Assembly (NCBI RefSeq): GCF_008831285.2 | Contig: NC_045140.1 | Location: 11,838,505 to 11,902,504, forward strand | Reading direction: 5' to 3' | DNA length: 64,000 bases | Source: Nymphaea colorata | Taxonomy: Eukaryota > Streptophyta > Magnoliopsida > Nymphaeales > Nymphaeaceae | Shown: positions 12,501-24,661 of the stretch, one piece after another | Layout: the number at the start of each line of letters is the position of its first letter | Numbering within the stretch: position 1 is the first letter of the stretch | Translations under genes and position numbers: made by a program | The notes under the pieces: model-generated | What the model was told of the DNA's origin: nothing | Seen by the model: the letters and a program-made list of their open reading frames with translations, nothing else | The model's database searches: none

Positions 12501-13813
12501 GTGCTGGCCTCCGGCACCAGCCCTCTGGTTGCTCGACTTTCCGACCGCACTCCGGCGTCTTCTCCGGCCAATGGCTTCTCAGAGAGGAAGGGAGGTGCAG
12601 GCATTGAAGGGGGCAAGCTTCTCAGCCGCCATGGTGACAAGCTCTCGTGCGAGAGAGGAAGAAAACTTCTATTTCATCAAAACTTAGGGTAAAAGTCCAT
12701 CACTTAGCTTATAAAGCCAAAGTGACTCGGGACGCCCCTGAACCGTCTCGGTACAAGAACAAAACTGAAACATAAACAAAGTATATACAAGAGAAACGGT
12801 ACGGCCGAGACGGCCTACCAAAAAGACTCCGACTCGGGTCTTCCTTCCGCTCCAAGGTGCTGCCTCGATGCCTCGCCTGGGTCCTAACCCACTTCGTCTA
12901 GACTCGGTCTAGACGGCCTTCATCTCTGCCCGTCTCAGTTTCCTGGACTGTCTCTATTCTGGACGCCAGAACATCCTCTGTGCCTGTCCTGTGGCTGTCC
13001 GTCCTATCTGTCGGCCCTGTCTCCGTTCTGAACGTCTGAACGACTCCTGTCCCTGTCCAGTCTGTGCGTCCTCCGTTTGACCGTCTGGATTCCGACAGTC
13101 CCTGTCCAGAACACCCTGTCTCCATGGTGTGTCCAGCAAGCTGAGCCTCGCGTGCTAGGTCCAGCCCACTCCGCTCGAGTACGTCTGGCTTGGCCTGGGT
13201 GGGCAGAGTGGCCTCACCTTGTCCAAGCTCTATGGCATGAAGTCCTCCAGTCAACGGGCTAGCCTTGCTCGTAGTAAATGCACCGGTGGAGTGCGGGGCT
13301 GTCATCCCGTCAACCTCCCTTGGCTGCATAGTGCCCTCGCCCGCTTGCTCCTCGGCTGCGCCCTTGCCCTCGGCATCGTCTACGGCACTGGTAGCCGTGG
13401 TGTCACTCCGGCCAGCCTCTCCATGCACTAGCCCGTGGGCGCTATCTGAGGGCGCGGGGTCTTCAACCTCCCTCGGCCGTGCGTCGCCCTCGACCACCAC
13501 CGCGGCGTCCTCTCGGTGAGCCTTCCTTGCGTCTATGCTCATCTTCCTGCAAGTCATGTTAGCCTCACAACAAATAACAGAAGGGTCAGTGGCCGCGGGT
13601 GCCTTCCCCGCTCGGCGTGGGCGCTCGGCGCCCTCATCTCTCGGCAGCCTCTCGATGGTGTGCTGGCCCGCGCCACCTTCGGCCGCTCTCGGCCCTCTTC
13701 GGCGCTCATGGCCGACGCTCGTCCGGCCCTCCCGCTGGCTGCTCCCGTCATTTGGCCTGGTCTCGGCAGTGCCGTCGGCTGCTCTCAGCCAACTCGTAGG
13801 TAGCCCTGTAACA
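9548..13813 (-). repeat. 5' LTR (right copy) of the long chromovirus
   Basis: A 4266-bp LTR, near identical to 330-4594, lying upstream of gag on the coding strand and therefore carrying the element's promoter. Boundaries are set by TG..CA ends, the GTTTC duplication at 13814-13818 and the adjacent primer site. No convincing TATA box was singled out. Confidence 0.95.
12898..13813 (-). other. Long open frame in the 5' LTR equivalent to the pol extension
   Basis: The frame equivalent to the pol continuation stays open for ~304 codons in this LTR, without the TGA seen in the left copy. An 11-bp insertion (CCTGTCCTGTG, near 12982) moves its end relative to the left LTR. The predicted product is low-complexity and hydrophilic (for example VVVEGDARPREVEDPAP). 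It matches no family I know, and GC-rich composition could keep the frame open by chance. Confidence 0.45.
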
Positions 13814-13818
13814 GTTTC

Positions 13819-15230
13819 CCTCAACAACAAATTCACAGAAAAGCAGGGATTGCTCACAATGGCACAGAGTATCTACAATTCACTTGAGAATGTTATAATG
13901 ATTGAATTGACCCAATTCCAATAAGAAGTTGGGGTTTAAGTGGTAGAAACTCATCGTCGGGTTCCTCTGTTCCTAGCGGTACTTCCTCGTCAGTGAACAA
14001 CAACAGGTCCGTCATGGGATATCTCCCTAGTATGGCTAAAGATGTCGTAAAGGTGACCGCCGGCCTACTTCTCACCGTCGGTCGCTACGATACGAATAGA
14101 TGACGCCTCCCTCGAGTTCCTTGTTTCCCCGATGACTCCTTCGATGAAAATTACAATCAACAAAAATGCCGAAATTAATCAAAATTGCTCAGATTAACAA
14201 CAAATCACTCGAGGATAATAAAACGGGACATCAGAGGTTTCGGTAAGCCCAATTTCACTGGAAATTGGGGTTGAGTTACCCCGCCATTGGATGCTTTGTT
14301 TCTCGCGGTTCAACATTACGCAGCGAATTCAACTTGGATTGAGCTAAAATTGCTCAGATGGGATCCACAAAAGAGTGCGAAAGTATTCGATGTATCGCCA
14401 GTCGCCGGAGTTGCCTAGGGATTGGCGTAGGTCGTCGTGAGTCGCCGTCAGTGTTCTTTGTAGCAGAATCTGGTGCCTGCTACAGATCACGCCAGTGGAA
14501 GTCAAAGCGTTCGATCAGGAAGGATCTGTGTGTCGATTCTTTTGTCGGATGGGAATGATTTGATCGTCGAGTTGGGTACTCTTCGTTGACGTCACACCGG
14601 AAAGGGGGAACACGCCCTTCTCATTCAATTTGTCTTGGATGGTTCATCGTACAATATTGTTAGCTGTTTAGGGTTGTTGAAGCAGTGTTTGAGCGTGTCT
14701 CTCCCATTGCTGCAAAACAGAAACAATAAAATAAAACCTGTTCAGTTCTTTAAAAGGGAAAGATAATGATAATCTGCATAAATCTCCTCTTGGCCTGTGC
14801 TACCCTCTACGGGCTGCCATCCTCAATGGCCATAGCCTTGCTTGTCTGTCTCGACATGTTGCCACCCACCTCGGTAGCATTCGAGGCAACTGTCGGGTGG
14901 GATTCAAGTATAAGGGCCCTCCCTATCAATTCCCTATGTAGGTGCAGGGGGTGATTGCTCCTCCGGCACAGGAGAAACACCCTGAGCTACTATAAATTTT
15001 GGACCTTCTGAGGATTACTGCCGAGCTGTGGCCTGCTGCTGTTTCCTAGGGACCAGGTAAGCACCAACCATCCATGGCCAGGGGCTAGGGCAGGGTCTTA
15101 CACCAGGGCAAGTCCGGACCTGGCTGGGGCAGGCCTGGATTGTCCAGACTAAGCCTGCCACGTTTTGGTATTTTTGAGGAACGATAAGGTTATGTTTTTT
15201 TGAAACCAAAGGATATCAAGAAAACCAAGG
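13819..15230. other. Right flank of the long chromovirus; no gene recognised
   Basis: Moderately GC-rich sequence. A minus-strand frame of 60 codons at 13893-14075 and a plus frame at 14358-14558 are too short and unrecognised. The base composition suggests older transposon-derived or UTR-like DNA; I cannot assign it. Confidence 0.35.
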
Positions 15231-15289
15231 GCATTCAATAATATTTTCAAAAAGTCAAGGGTATTTTGAGAATATTGAACTAGAAAGCG

Positions 15290-15890
15290 ATCATAATGTT
15301 GATCTCGATGCTTGGACTGGGAATGATACGTGACTTGTATTCAGATCTAAAAATGGATCTAGCTCTTAGATTTGGACTTGGAACTAGATCAAAAGCTTAT
15401 AATGGATCAATAATATATTTGGATTTGGATCTCGAATTTTGATTTGAGACTCATATTTGGATTGAGGTAAAAGCATGGAATCGGATCTAGATTTGGATAT
15501 AGATCAAGAATTTGGAGCTGAACGAGGATGTGGAGACTTTGGATTTTGGGTTCAGATCGGGTTTGAATTGATATGAAGGCACAAATTGGGATAAAATGAG
15601 TTCACAATTGAGATTTGGATTATGGGCTAGATCTAAAGTTTTGTTGTTGATCCAGATTTAGAAATTGGATTTGGATATGAATCCATTTTGTATGTGGTTT
15701 TAATATAGGGATCTATTTTGGATTTGGGGCTAGTATTTTGATCTAGGGCTGGGCTTTGGATCTGTATTTGGATCTTGAGGTTGGTTTTAAGCTTCTATAT
15801 GAGTTTTTGAATCGGATCCAAGTTTGAATTATAGAATAAGTCTAAATTGAGATTGGGCTTTGTGTGGAGAGTCTAAAATAGATCCAAATA
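15290..15890. repeat. Degenerate GGATTTGGATCT-type tract
   Basis: About 600 bp built from many imperfect variants of GGATTTGGATCTAGAT and its relatives (GATCTAG, TTTGGAT, AGATC) with no fixed period. It is a low-complexity, simple-repeat-derived region with no open frame. Related 'GATTTGGAT' wording recurs near 21310, 26700-26960, 47290-47340 and 50420-50640. Confidence 0.65.
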
Positions 15891-17619
15891 TGCCTCATAT
15901 ATCATTGATAGTCAAATAAAAGAAGAAATTGACCATAATTAAGAGAGATTGAAGTGGTTAAAGCGGAAAATCCTCCAAGGTTGTTGTAAAGTTATCACGA
16001 AATGTTTGAGAAAGACTAAATATAGAATCATGAAAATCTTAGGGGTGATTACACTATTCAAAAATAAATAAATTTTAAGAGAAGTTGCCCGCTCCACCGC
16101 TGTGCCCGACCTTCCAATAAGATCGGTATAACTTGTTTGAAAGCTGATTGAGGTGATCGTGGCAGCAAATACAGTGTCCCGAGGGATGCCCAATAAGTTA
16201 AAAAAATTTCTCTTTTAGATGTTCCATTCCCTGCTGCAGTAGGGACACATGACTCGAGAATACTGAGTGCTTCTGTTGTTCCTTTGATATATATACCTTG
16301 ATTGAGTGGCTGCCAAAGCCGTAGAACCATCAATAGGTGCACCAGAAAATGGAGACTCTCGCTGTTTCTCATTCTTGAAGAATGAGTGCATTGACCTTTC
16401 CAACACTCCACAATGGTTCTTAACAATAATATCTTAACCCTAATGGCATTGTAGGAGTCATTAAAAATTGAATAACTTTCTCTCTTTCAAGTTGGTCGAA
16501 ACCCAATTCATCCCATCTACTCGGATTACTATAATTCTCTCTTAACTGAGAAGCTGAGCTGAGATTGTTCCTTTTTCTTTGATCAACTTGGGGGGAGGAG
16601 AATAGAATGGAATGTTCGTGCTCCATCCAAACGAAGAAGACATTTATGCAAGTTTAACTCTAACTCATTCGACGATGATGACTATTATTCTTGTTAGATA
16701 ATGACGACAACGGTGATGTAAGTGGAATTTATATGAACCGAAAGAATTGGGACTCATTAAATCTATATTCTTGTTAGTTATTGAAACTATTCTAGACAGA
16801 AGATCAACAAGCTGGCATATTTAATATAATTGCCAGCTTACTACAAACATATATTTTAATTCAAGTCATTTTCATGAAATTTTTTACGACGAGAGTTTTT
16901 AGCGTTTCAGGAGCCACTAGTTTTCTGATAATTAAAATGACATATTTAAAACTCAAAAATATTGATCAACTTAACATATGACGTTTCTAACTAAAAAATA
17001 GTCAACTTAAATATATGACGCTTCTTATAAAAAATACCATACTTCTAAAGCCTGATTACATAAATAGAAGTTCACTTTTATCACGGATCCAATTAATCAT
17101 CAAGAGATACCGTGCTTCTGGTATCCGAAAATCCCAAAAAGACATACCAATGTGCCCTGTTTTATGGAGCAGAACCGTAATCAAGATCCAGATTAGAATA
17201 AAGAGAAGATGAAACTGGAGCGGATATGACAAAGTGTAAGAAAATGACCAACCGGCCACTTGTATTACATGCCGATCTTCTTTCTTGGTCATGGCAAGAA
17301 GGGCAGAAGCGACATATATGTACCATAAAAAACATTGACACAAAGAGCCCCAATTGGTCTTTCATTTTTATTATAAAATATTAATTAAATAGATAATAAG
17401 CATTATATGGTAGTTAGCTTACATTTTTAAGTTAATATATATACACATATATAAAGAGAGAGATAGGGATTTCGTAGTTTTACTTGGACAAAGTTGGGAC
17501 ATTTTCCAAAAGGTGGCTTTGAAAAAAAAAAATAATAACGCCATCTGGGCCGCATGATCAATTTTAGATCAATGGCCCAGAAGAAGAGTCGCTGGGCAGC
17601 ATCGTGAGTAATGAAAGAC

Positions 17620-17624
<5 letters not shown>

Positions 17625-17672
<48 letters not shown>
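17625..17672. repeat. (TA)n microsatellite
   Basis: An uninterrupted TA dinucleotide array of about 48 bp in intergenic DNA. Confidence 0.95.
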
Positions 17673-17674
<2 letters not shown>

Positions 17675-19874
17675 CAACCGTCATACTTTTCATTCAATCA
17701 CGGTTATTTGATGCAATGATGTAAGATGCCATATGATTTCTCTGTCAAAAGTTTTTTTTTCGTAAAAAAAAAAAAAAAGAGAGAAACTGATGGATGCTAT
17801 ACACTTACATGATAGACAGATAAGAAATAAATTTAATCTCTGATGGTTAAAACAAGAAAAAAAAGTATAAATTAATAATAGATAACAAAAAATACTCCAT
17901 CTCTTTTTTTTCATGATTTTTCCCTCAACTTCTAATATAGAAAAGATCTAAAGACTGAGATTGTTCATACTTGTACTTTCATTTAAATGTTTAAAATTAC
18001 TAGTTTCTTATACACACGTTGCATACACAGACACTTACACATATATATTTGAGAAGCGGATATCCTTTGGCAATCATGGGCATCTTTGGCTCCGTCCAAT
18101 CTGCTAACATGTACAAGAAAAAATAGTAAAAGACGGATGTTTAGGTTGGTTTTTAATACTTGGGCTCTTTTAAAGCACATAACTTTTCACTATTGCACCC
18201 ATTTACATGGTTGAATTTGTGAAAAGTGAAAACAGCTGGGGGAATCAGCAGAGCAGCTCCGGCAGTCACCAAATCATAGACAATTCAACAAATGGTAGAT
18301 AGATAATGGTTGAACAAACATTTATATATATATAAATATATATACGAAGAGAGAAAGAGACACTTCAACCTCCTCTATCAACCTCCTCTATGAGAATGAA
18401 CCATGTTCATCTCTCTCTCACTAAATTGATTTTGATTTTTTTATACTATTCACTCTGTTCGGGCGAACAGATTTGACCCACTGCTAAAAGAAAATCGAAG
18501 TCTTATTCAACTCATCGTTCTCTAAGGTATAGGGTCTGCTTTGGTGTCTGGAAGTGTCGCCTCCTCCATACTTCTACTTACCCATCGGTGGCCCCTAGTT
18601 TGCGGCATAGTGAGTTGGCACTCCGAACATTAGAAATAATGGCTGGTCGCCTGCCAACCCCTATCAAACCCCATTGTCCCAACACCTTTGAGGATATACT
18701 ATTTTCTCTATTGGGTTATTATGAGCCTGGCCGGGTGGATGGTTCTAAACCACAACTACAATAGTTAAAGTTCATTAATGATAGGAGGGTAGCTTTTGAC
18801 TTTATTAATCTTCTCTCAATTCTTTATAGGAGGGTTACATTTCAATAGTAAAAACAAACATATACTATAACTTTAGCTGAAAAAATATTTTTCTTTTAAG
18901 AAGATGATTGAAACGTCGGTCTCAAACCAAACTTAACAACCCTTGCTAAATAAAACCCAGTGTTTTTGAACCGAATTGGCGCATCTTGCTGAATCATGAA
19001 TATGGGCACTAATATGTTATTAAAAATAATTTTTTAATGAAAAATGTATTAAAATAATTAGAAAATTTTAAAATATAAAATAATGGCTTAAAATTGACAT
19101 GTGGATGAGTCTTGAAATTCATTGATACTACTAAAATCTGCTTAAATCTCTTGGGAGCTCAAAGGGCCTCCACTTTGCAGGTTTCCTCCATGGCAATTGT
19201 AAAAACTTGTAGGTTAAACAAAGGCAGTCGGCCTTTCACCCAAGTCTGCTTTCTCTACATTTATAGGAGAAGAAACAATTATTTCAAAGGGGTCGGTGCA
19301 ACGGTTGGGATAAGGACAAGTAGGCGGCCAGTTCTAGTTTTGAATATGATCGGCATTAACCCTCTGTGCTGTAAAAAAGGGTCACCAATGTACAAGCTTG
19401 AGTGGTAAGCCCTGTACCTTGAGGAGATAAAGGTTTGACCGAAGCTTCGGCTTTCTTCTTAGCTATGAGAAACCCTGCTCCCCAAAAGAAAAAAAAAATT
19501 ACAAAAACTTCCCAACTTTAGGATCAATTACGAATTACCGCATAATTTGATGGGGCTGCCATATAGCTGCATAATTTTGTTACTAATTCTCGAGAAGCCG
19601 CCGCTTTTATGGCAGTGGATGAAAAACGTTAATCTTTTTGAAATATCAAAATTGCCCCAATACTTGCATCCCTCCTTGGCAGATCCCACAAAAAGCAACC
19701 AATCTGTTCTAGACAACTATGAAGAGGTTAGGGATGCTGGTGGAGCCAATTCGGGATTGACTTGAACTCGAGCTCGGCTCTTTTAATAAACTAAGTAAAG
19801 TTCTAGTAAGTTCTCTTGTTTTAAGGAGTCGAGGCCAAGCTGAGCAGGATTATGCAACTTCAGTGTTGCCACTA

Positions 19875-19990
19875 ATAAAAGCTTAGCCTAATGGGCATCC
19901 TTTACGCCTGCCAAACCAACCTGGACGTTCAGAGTTCAAATCTAAGTAACCCCACTAATATTAAAAGCAATTTTTTAAGAACCAGCTTAA
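19875..19990 (+). repeat. Possible tRNA-derived SINE head
   Basis: A box A-like TTAGCCTAATGGGC (19883-19896) is followed by a box B-like GAGTTCAAATC (19932-19942), about 36 bp apart. That is the layout of an internal RNA polymerase III promoter. It does not fold as a full tRNA. A similar but weaker pair lies at 19391-19440 (AAGCTTGAGTGGTAAGC and AAAGGTTTGACC). Ends and target duplications were not found. Confidence 0.35.
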
Positions 19991-21913
19991 CCTAGCAGAG
20001 TTTAGCTTCTTCAGCTCAAGCTCGAGCTAATCAACTCAGCCCCCTAGTGGAGGAGACCCATTCGAGGCAAGGTAGATGGATAAAGAACAATCTCGGCCTT
20101 TCTACTTTTTTTTTTTTTTTAGATCGACGGTTGAAAGAAAACTAAAAAGAAAAAGAATATGGTGGAACATTTTCATCGTCTAGAATTAATTCATATATAT
20201 GTTTTTCTGGAGATATCATATTTTCATTGCCCACCTTTCTAATTTGATTTACTGGCTTTGTCTGTTCATTACCAACTAATTAACAAGAAATTACCTTTCA
20301 TTTACTTTCTGAGAAATCGAAGCTGGATCTAGAAGTTGGAGGAAGGGGCCATTAAATCAAAGCCAACAGCAATAAGAAAGGAACGCGAAATTGCTGTGGT
20401 ATATTGATTCCTCTCCCGTTATCAGTAAACTGGCCACCCTGAAAATGACCAGCGAACAAGATAATAGTTAATGCTTTAATTTTCCTTTCCCTGTCAAATT
20501 AGTTTTGAGGGTAATCTCTGCTATTTGACTTTCGTAGGATGATGGAAAGAGCCTTCATTATATAAATTTAATTTTATACTCGAATGCATGCGCATGAAGA
20601 CAATGTCAAAGAAAGACGTATGCGAGGAAACGAATATGTTTTTTTCTTTTTTCCCTTTTCCTGTTTATTAATCTGGGAACGACCAAAGAGAAAGGCAGCT
20701 ATTCGATTACGGGTCGACGTCAATGTATAATGTATTGGTCTATATATATGTATATACAGTGATTGATGGTTACCAGACCATTGATCTTTATACTATCAAA
20801 TTTTGATGGTATAAGAGCGGTTCATTTTTTTTACTAGTAAAAAAAACATTATTTAACTAACAAAACGACTAGCTTAATATGTGTTTCTCATCAAACCACT
20901 CATAATATCATATCTATAAGGTTAAATTTTAAAAACAAAAAAAAATATTTTCATAATGAAGTTTAATAGGTCTGTTTTTTGTTTCTTACTCACTTGTTCT
21001 GGTTTTTTCCAACTTTTGGTTGTTACTTAATATCTTTAGTTCGATAATTAATCTTTTGGTAGATCACGATATGTCACATCATATAACAGGTGGAAATTGA
21101 TGGTTAATGATATTCCGATTATAACCAACGATCCAGTTGGCTAAACTCCTTAATTATTTCAAAATTGGGAGAATGATGGAGAGAGGGGCACCAACAACTT
21201 TAGTTGGAAAACCGCACCAAATCCCTCCAAAGGAAAGTAACACCCACAGGAATCAAACAAGAGACCCACCCATTACATAGCTTTTAGTTATACACCCATT
21301 CCGGTTATTTGGATTTGGATTTGCATCTAAACTTGAACCCTTTGTGAATTATTTACATATTTATCAATTGGATTTGAATTCACCGTGCAAATTTCCAAAG
21401 AGGGATCATCATATTAATTATGCCTCCCAAAACAGTTTTGCTATGTTCATAAATAGGCTTTTGCAAGTTTCATCATAATAAAAGAAAATATACAAATATT
21501 AGAAATTGATGCCTCAATTAAATTTAGGACTAAAAAAGTTAACACTATTCGTTTGTTAAAACCTTGTAAGATTCAATTCGCACCATCTAGATGAATGAAT
21601 TTATAAAAAAGCGTTAGTTTTAGGAGGCATGGTAAATTGAAGGGGGCAAGATTGACTTGAGGATTTAAAATCAATCCAAACCCATTAATCAGATTCGAAT
21701 TTTAGATGTTCGAGTCCAAATCCAAACCGTTGACATTGCCTTTGCCCCTTGAATTTGAATTTGGTAAAGACCGAAGCCCGAAAACCCAAGTAAATGACAG
21801 AAAACAATCACACGGCACTCTCTCTCTTCCTCTCTCGGTATTCAAATAGTCTTCCTGCACGTATCGAGCTGTGATGGCGTAGCGTGAATTACTTACAACA
21901 TCCAAGTCTTACA

Positions 21914-21920
<7 letters not shown>

Positions 21921-21947
<27 letters not shown>
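21921..21947 (+). repeat. (CT)n tract in the fucosyltransferase 5' leader
   Basis: About 13 CT units end directly at the ATG at 21948. Pyrimidine-rich CT tracts are common in plant core promoters and 5' leaders. The position right at the start codon makes it part of the 5' UTR if the start is correct. Confidence 0.8.
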
Positions 21948-22935
21948 ATGGCGGATGCAAAGCTCTCTAATGGCGGCCTCCATAGCCACAACAGGGCGCC
22001 CAGCAAGGAGATCAGGCGACGCAGTTTGTTGCTGATCAGAGCAACATCAGCTACGCGGCTACTCCTGCTGCTGCTGGCCCTCCACATGAGTTGCACCATC
22101 TTCCGCTTCGCCATCCCTCTCTACCTATCGCCGGACCGGCGGTTCTTGCCATGCACCATGGCCGGAAATCCCGCCCTCCACAGTCAGGGGGAGGCAGCGC
22201 CTTCCAAGAGTAAAAGAGGCATGGCGTCGTTGGTGCATAAGAAGGAAAGGGAGGAAACGGAAGAAGGAGGAGAAAAGGATGATGGTGGTGAATTTTGGAG
22301 GCAGCCGGACGGGTTGGGCTTCCGGCCGTGCCTGAACTTCAGCGAGGAGTATAGAAGGTCGTCCCGGAGGATGATGGAGGTCGGTGGCGGGGAGGAGGCC
22401 ACCATGAGGCGGAGGTTCCTCATGGTGGTCGTCTCCGGCGGGCTCAACCAGCAGAGGAACCAGATCGTCGACGCCGTCGTCATCGCCAGGATCCTCGAGG
22501 CGGCTCTCGTCATTCCGATCCTTCAAGTGAATGCCATCTGGGGTGACGAAAGGTTGGTAATTCGTCGCATGGATTTTAACGCGTTAATTTCTTTTCATTT
22601 TCAAAGTACACTGTTTTTAACGTCCTTAAATAAAACATTTGTAGCAGGGAATAGACAATTTGCTCTTTTTTCTCTTTTACAACATTTGCTCAAGAAGAAG
22701 TGAGAATACAATTGGACTGCAATTATCTATTTCTCTCTATTTTACTTCTTAACGTAAAGTTGTTGCTTGTTGAGGCTTCTCCATTTAGATTTTAAAGCTT
22801 TAACGTTTCTTCGTGGAGAATAGGCGTCGAGTTGGTGCATTTTAGTCTAAAATAGTACAACAACTTCTTCGAGGCAGAAGAGATCTGGCTGCATTTGTTA
22901 ACCTGTCATACCTAACATGACCTCCTCTCCTCTTC

Positions 22936-23023
<88 letters not shown>

Positions 23024-24161
23024 AACTCATACTATTCTCTTCAAGAATGTAATGTTTTACCAGTAGATCTTTGCATGATAGATTAAAACAAATAGCTTCC
23101 ATGCTTGTGTATTATCTTGAGGGGCATGACATAACTAGTTAGAATAGTAAGCAATTCAATTCTCAGAGTTACTAGATTAAGATCTTGGGACAGTCATACT
23201 TGAACATACTTTATCTTCATCTCAGACCCCAACACAGCAGTAGGTAGTGAAGGGATGGGGGCCTCCACTCAATGGCAGAGGTACAAATTTTTAGCTGAAG
23301 GGTTCTAATTATAAAACCTTCACATCTTAAGCGGCAATGTTATATATAAATGAGCATGTATTTTTTGAAGTATTAAAACAAAAAGAAAGAGATTTTGTGG
23401 GACTGGTGTGGGCAACTGGTGATACTTCGGCCGCCACTGGTTCTACTTTCTTCTGGGCAGGGGTTCTTTCCCACTCATCTGATGCTAAAATATCCAAAAT
23501 ACACTTAAACATACAAAACAGAAAAAGGAAAGGCTAATTTTTTTCTTAAAAAGACAAAAATGTCCCTCATTCAGCCAGATGGTGGCTTGTGAGAGGTTGA
23601 CAAGGTTTAGTATAGAGTTGACATGTAAAATCAGGGACTTGACATTTAGATGTAGGCATGTAAACAATGAGGTATAGAAAGCGACTGAACGTAAAGAGCA
23701 GTTGGCTAAGACAATATGGGATCATCCAGTGGCGGAGCCACATGCAGGTTGGTGTGGGCAGCTGCCCACACCAATTTTTTGAAATTCTTTTAATTTTTAC
23801 TTTGGTAAATTTAATATTTACTTTTATACATATACAAGTGCCCCTCTAAATGTGAGTGTTTTTAAATGAATTTCTCTCCAACCAATTTTTCTATCTCCAT
23901 CAGTGGGATTATCGCTTGTCTTAATTGAAAAGTGCACCCCACCCCCATGAGCAGTAAATTAGTAATATGAGGTTTATTTTTCTTAGTTGCTAGCTCAATA
24001 ACATGTCCAATCTTGAGCAGGTCTACCGGCAATTACCAAATGTTCAATAATGAATTGGGTTGGCACATAATCAATGGCTGCTTAGATCACAGTAATTAAA
24101 CTTCTACATCACGCAACGACTTATCTCACCAAATGTTTACTCCTTTTTCTTCTTCTTCTTC

Positions 24162-24257
<96 letters not shown>

Positions 24258-24618
24258 TGCGAAATGTTGATGACGTTGTTTTGGGTTGAGGAGTGCAGCG
24301 AGTTTGCGGACATATTCGACGAGGTGAGGTTCAAGAAGGAGCTCAAGGATGATGTCCGTGTCGTGTCCTCCTTACCGCCCAACTTCCTAACTGCACGTCC
24401 CAGTGCCGACTCTATTCGCCAATTTGACATCGACGAACAGTGGATTCTATCTCACTTCCTAGGACGTGTATGCTCTCTCTCTCTCTCTCTCTCTACTCTT
24501 CCGGGCAGATGGCAAAGGGCGTTGAATGCTCGAGGATGCATGAAGCCTGATTCTACAGGTCATGGATCAGCTCGTCATTTGGCAATAACAACAGTAGCAT
24601 ATTTGATTCATGTATCTA

Positions 24619-24661
<43 letters not shown>

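Larger units (their letters stand above)
330..13813 (-). mobile_element. Complete Ty3/gypsy chromovirus with 4.27-kb LTRs
   Basis: A 13.5-kb LTR retrotransposon in minus orientation. LTRs at 330-4594 and 9548-13813 both begin TGTTACATCC and end TGTAACA. They are flanked by the same 5-bp target duplication GTTTC (325-329 and 13814-13818). The 4.95-kb interior carries, read on the minus strand, a tRNA-iMet primer site, a gag N-terminal ORF, a gag-pol ORF with protease, RT, RNase H, integrase and a chromodomain, and a polypurine tract. The domain order PR-RT-RH-INT-CHD is that of Ty3/gypsy chromoviruses. The two LTRs differ by roughly 1% over the first kilobase by eye plus two 11-bp indels, so the insertion is fairly recent. 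The LTR length is large for the group; the Tekay/Del clade would fit but was not tested. Confidence 0.95.
15891..21900. other. Gene-poor AT-rich region
   Basis: No supported gene in about 6 kb. Minus-strand frames at 16058-16426 and 16420-16626 have protein-like composition but no recognisable domain, and they overlap frames of equal quality. The region includes a (TA)n array (17625-17672), A and T homopolymers, and SINE-like promoter boxes near 19390 and 19883. Confidence 0.5.

Noticed and set aside
16058-16626. Minus-strand frames with protein-like composition, considered as an organelle-derived or host gene remnant
   Set aside because: I compared them mentally with plastid and mitochondrial proteins and found no match; overlapping frames are equally plausible.
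22125-22526. Minus-strand frame of 133 codons antisense to fucosyltransferase exon 1
   Set aside because: Shadow of the GC-rich exon on the other strand.
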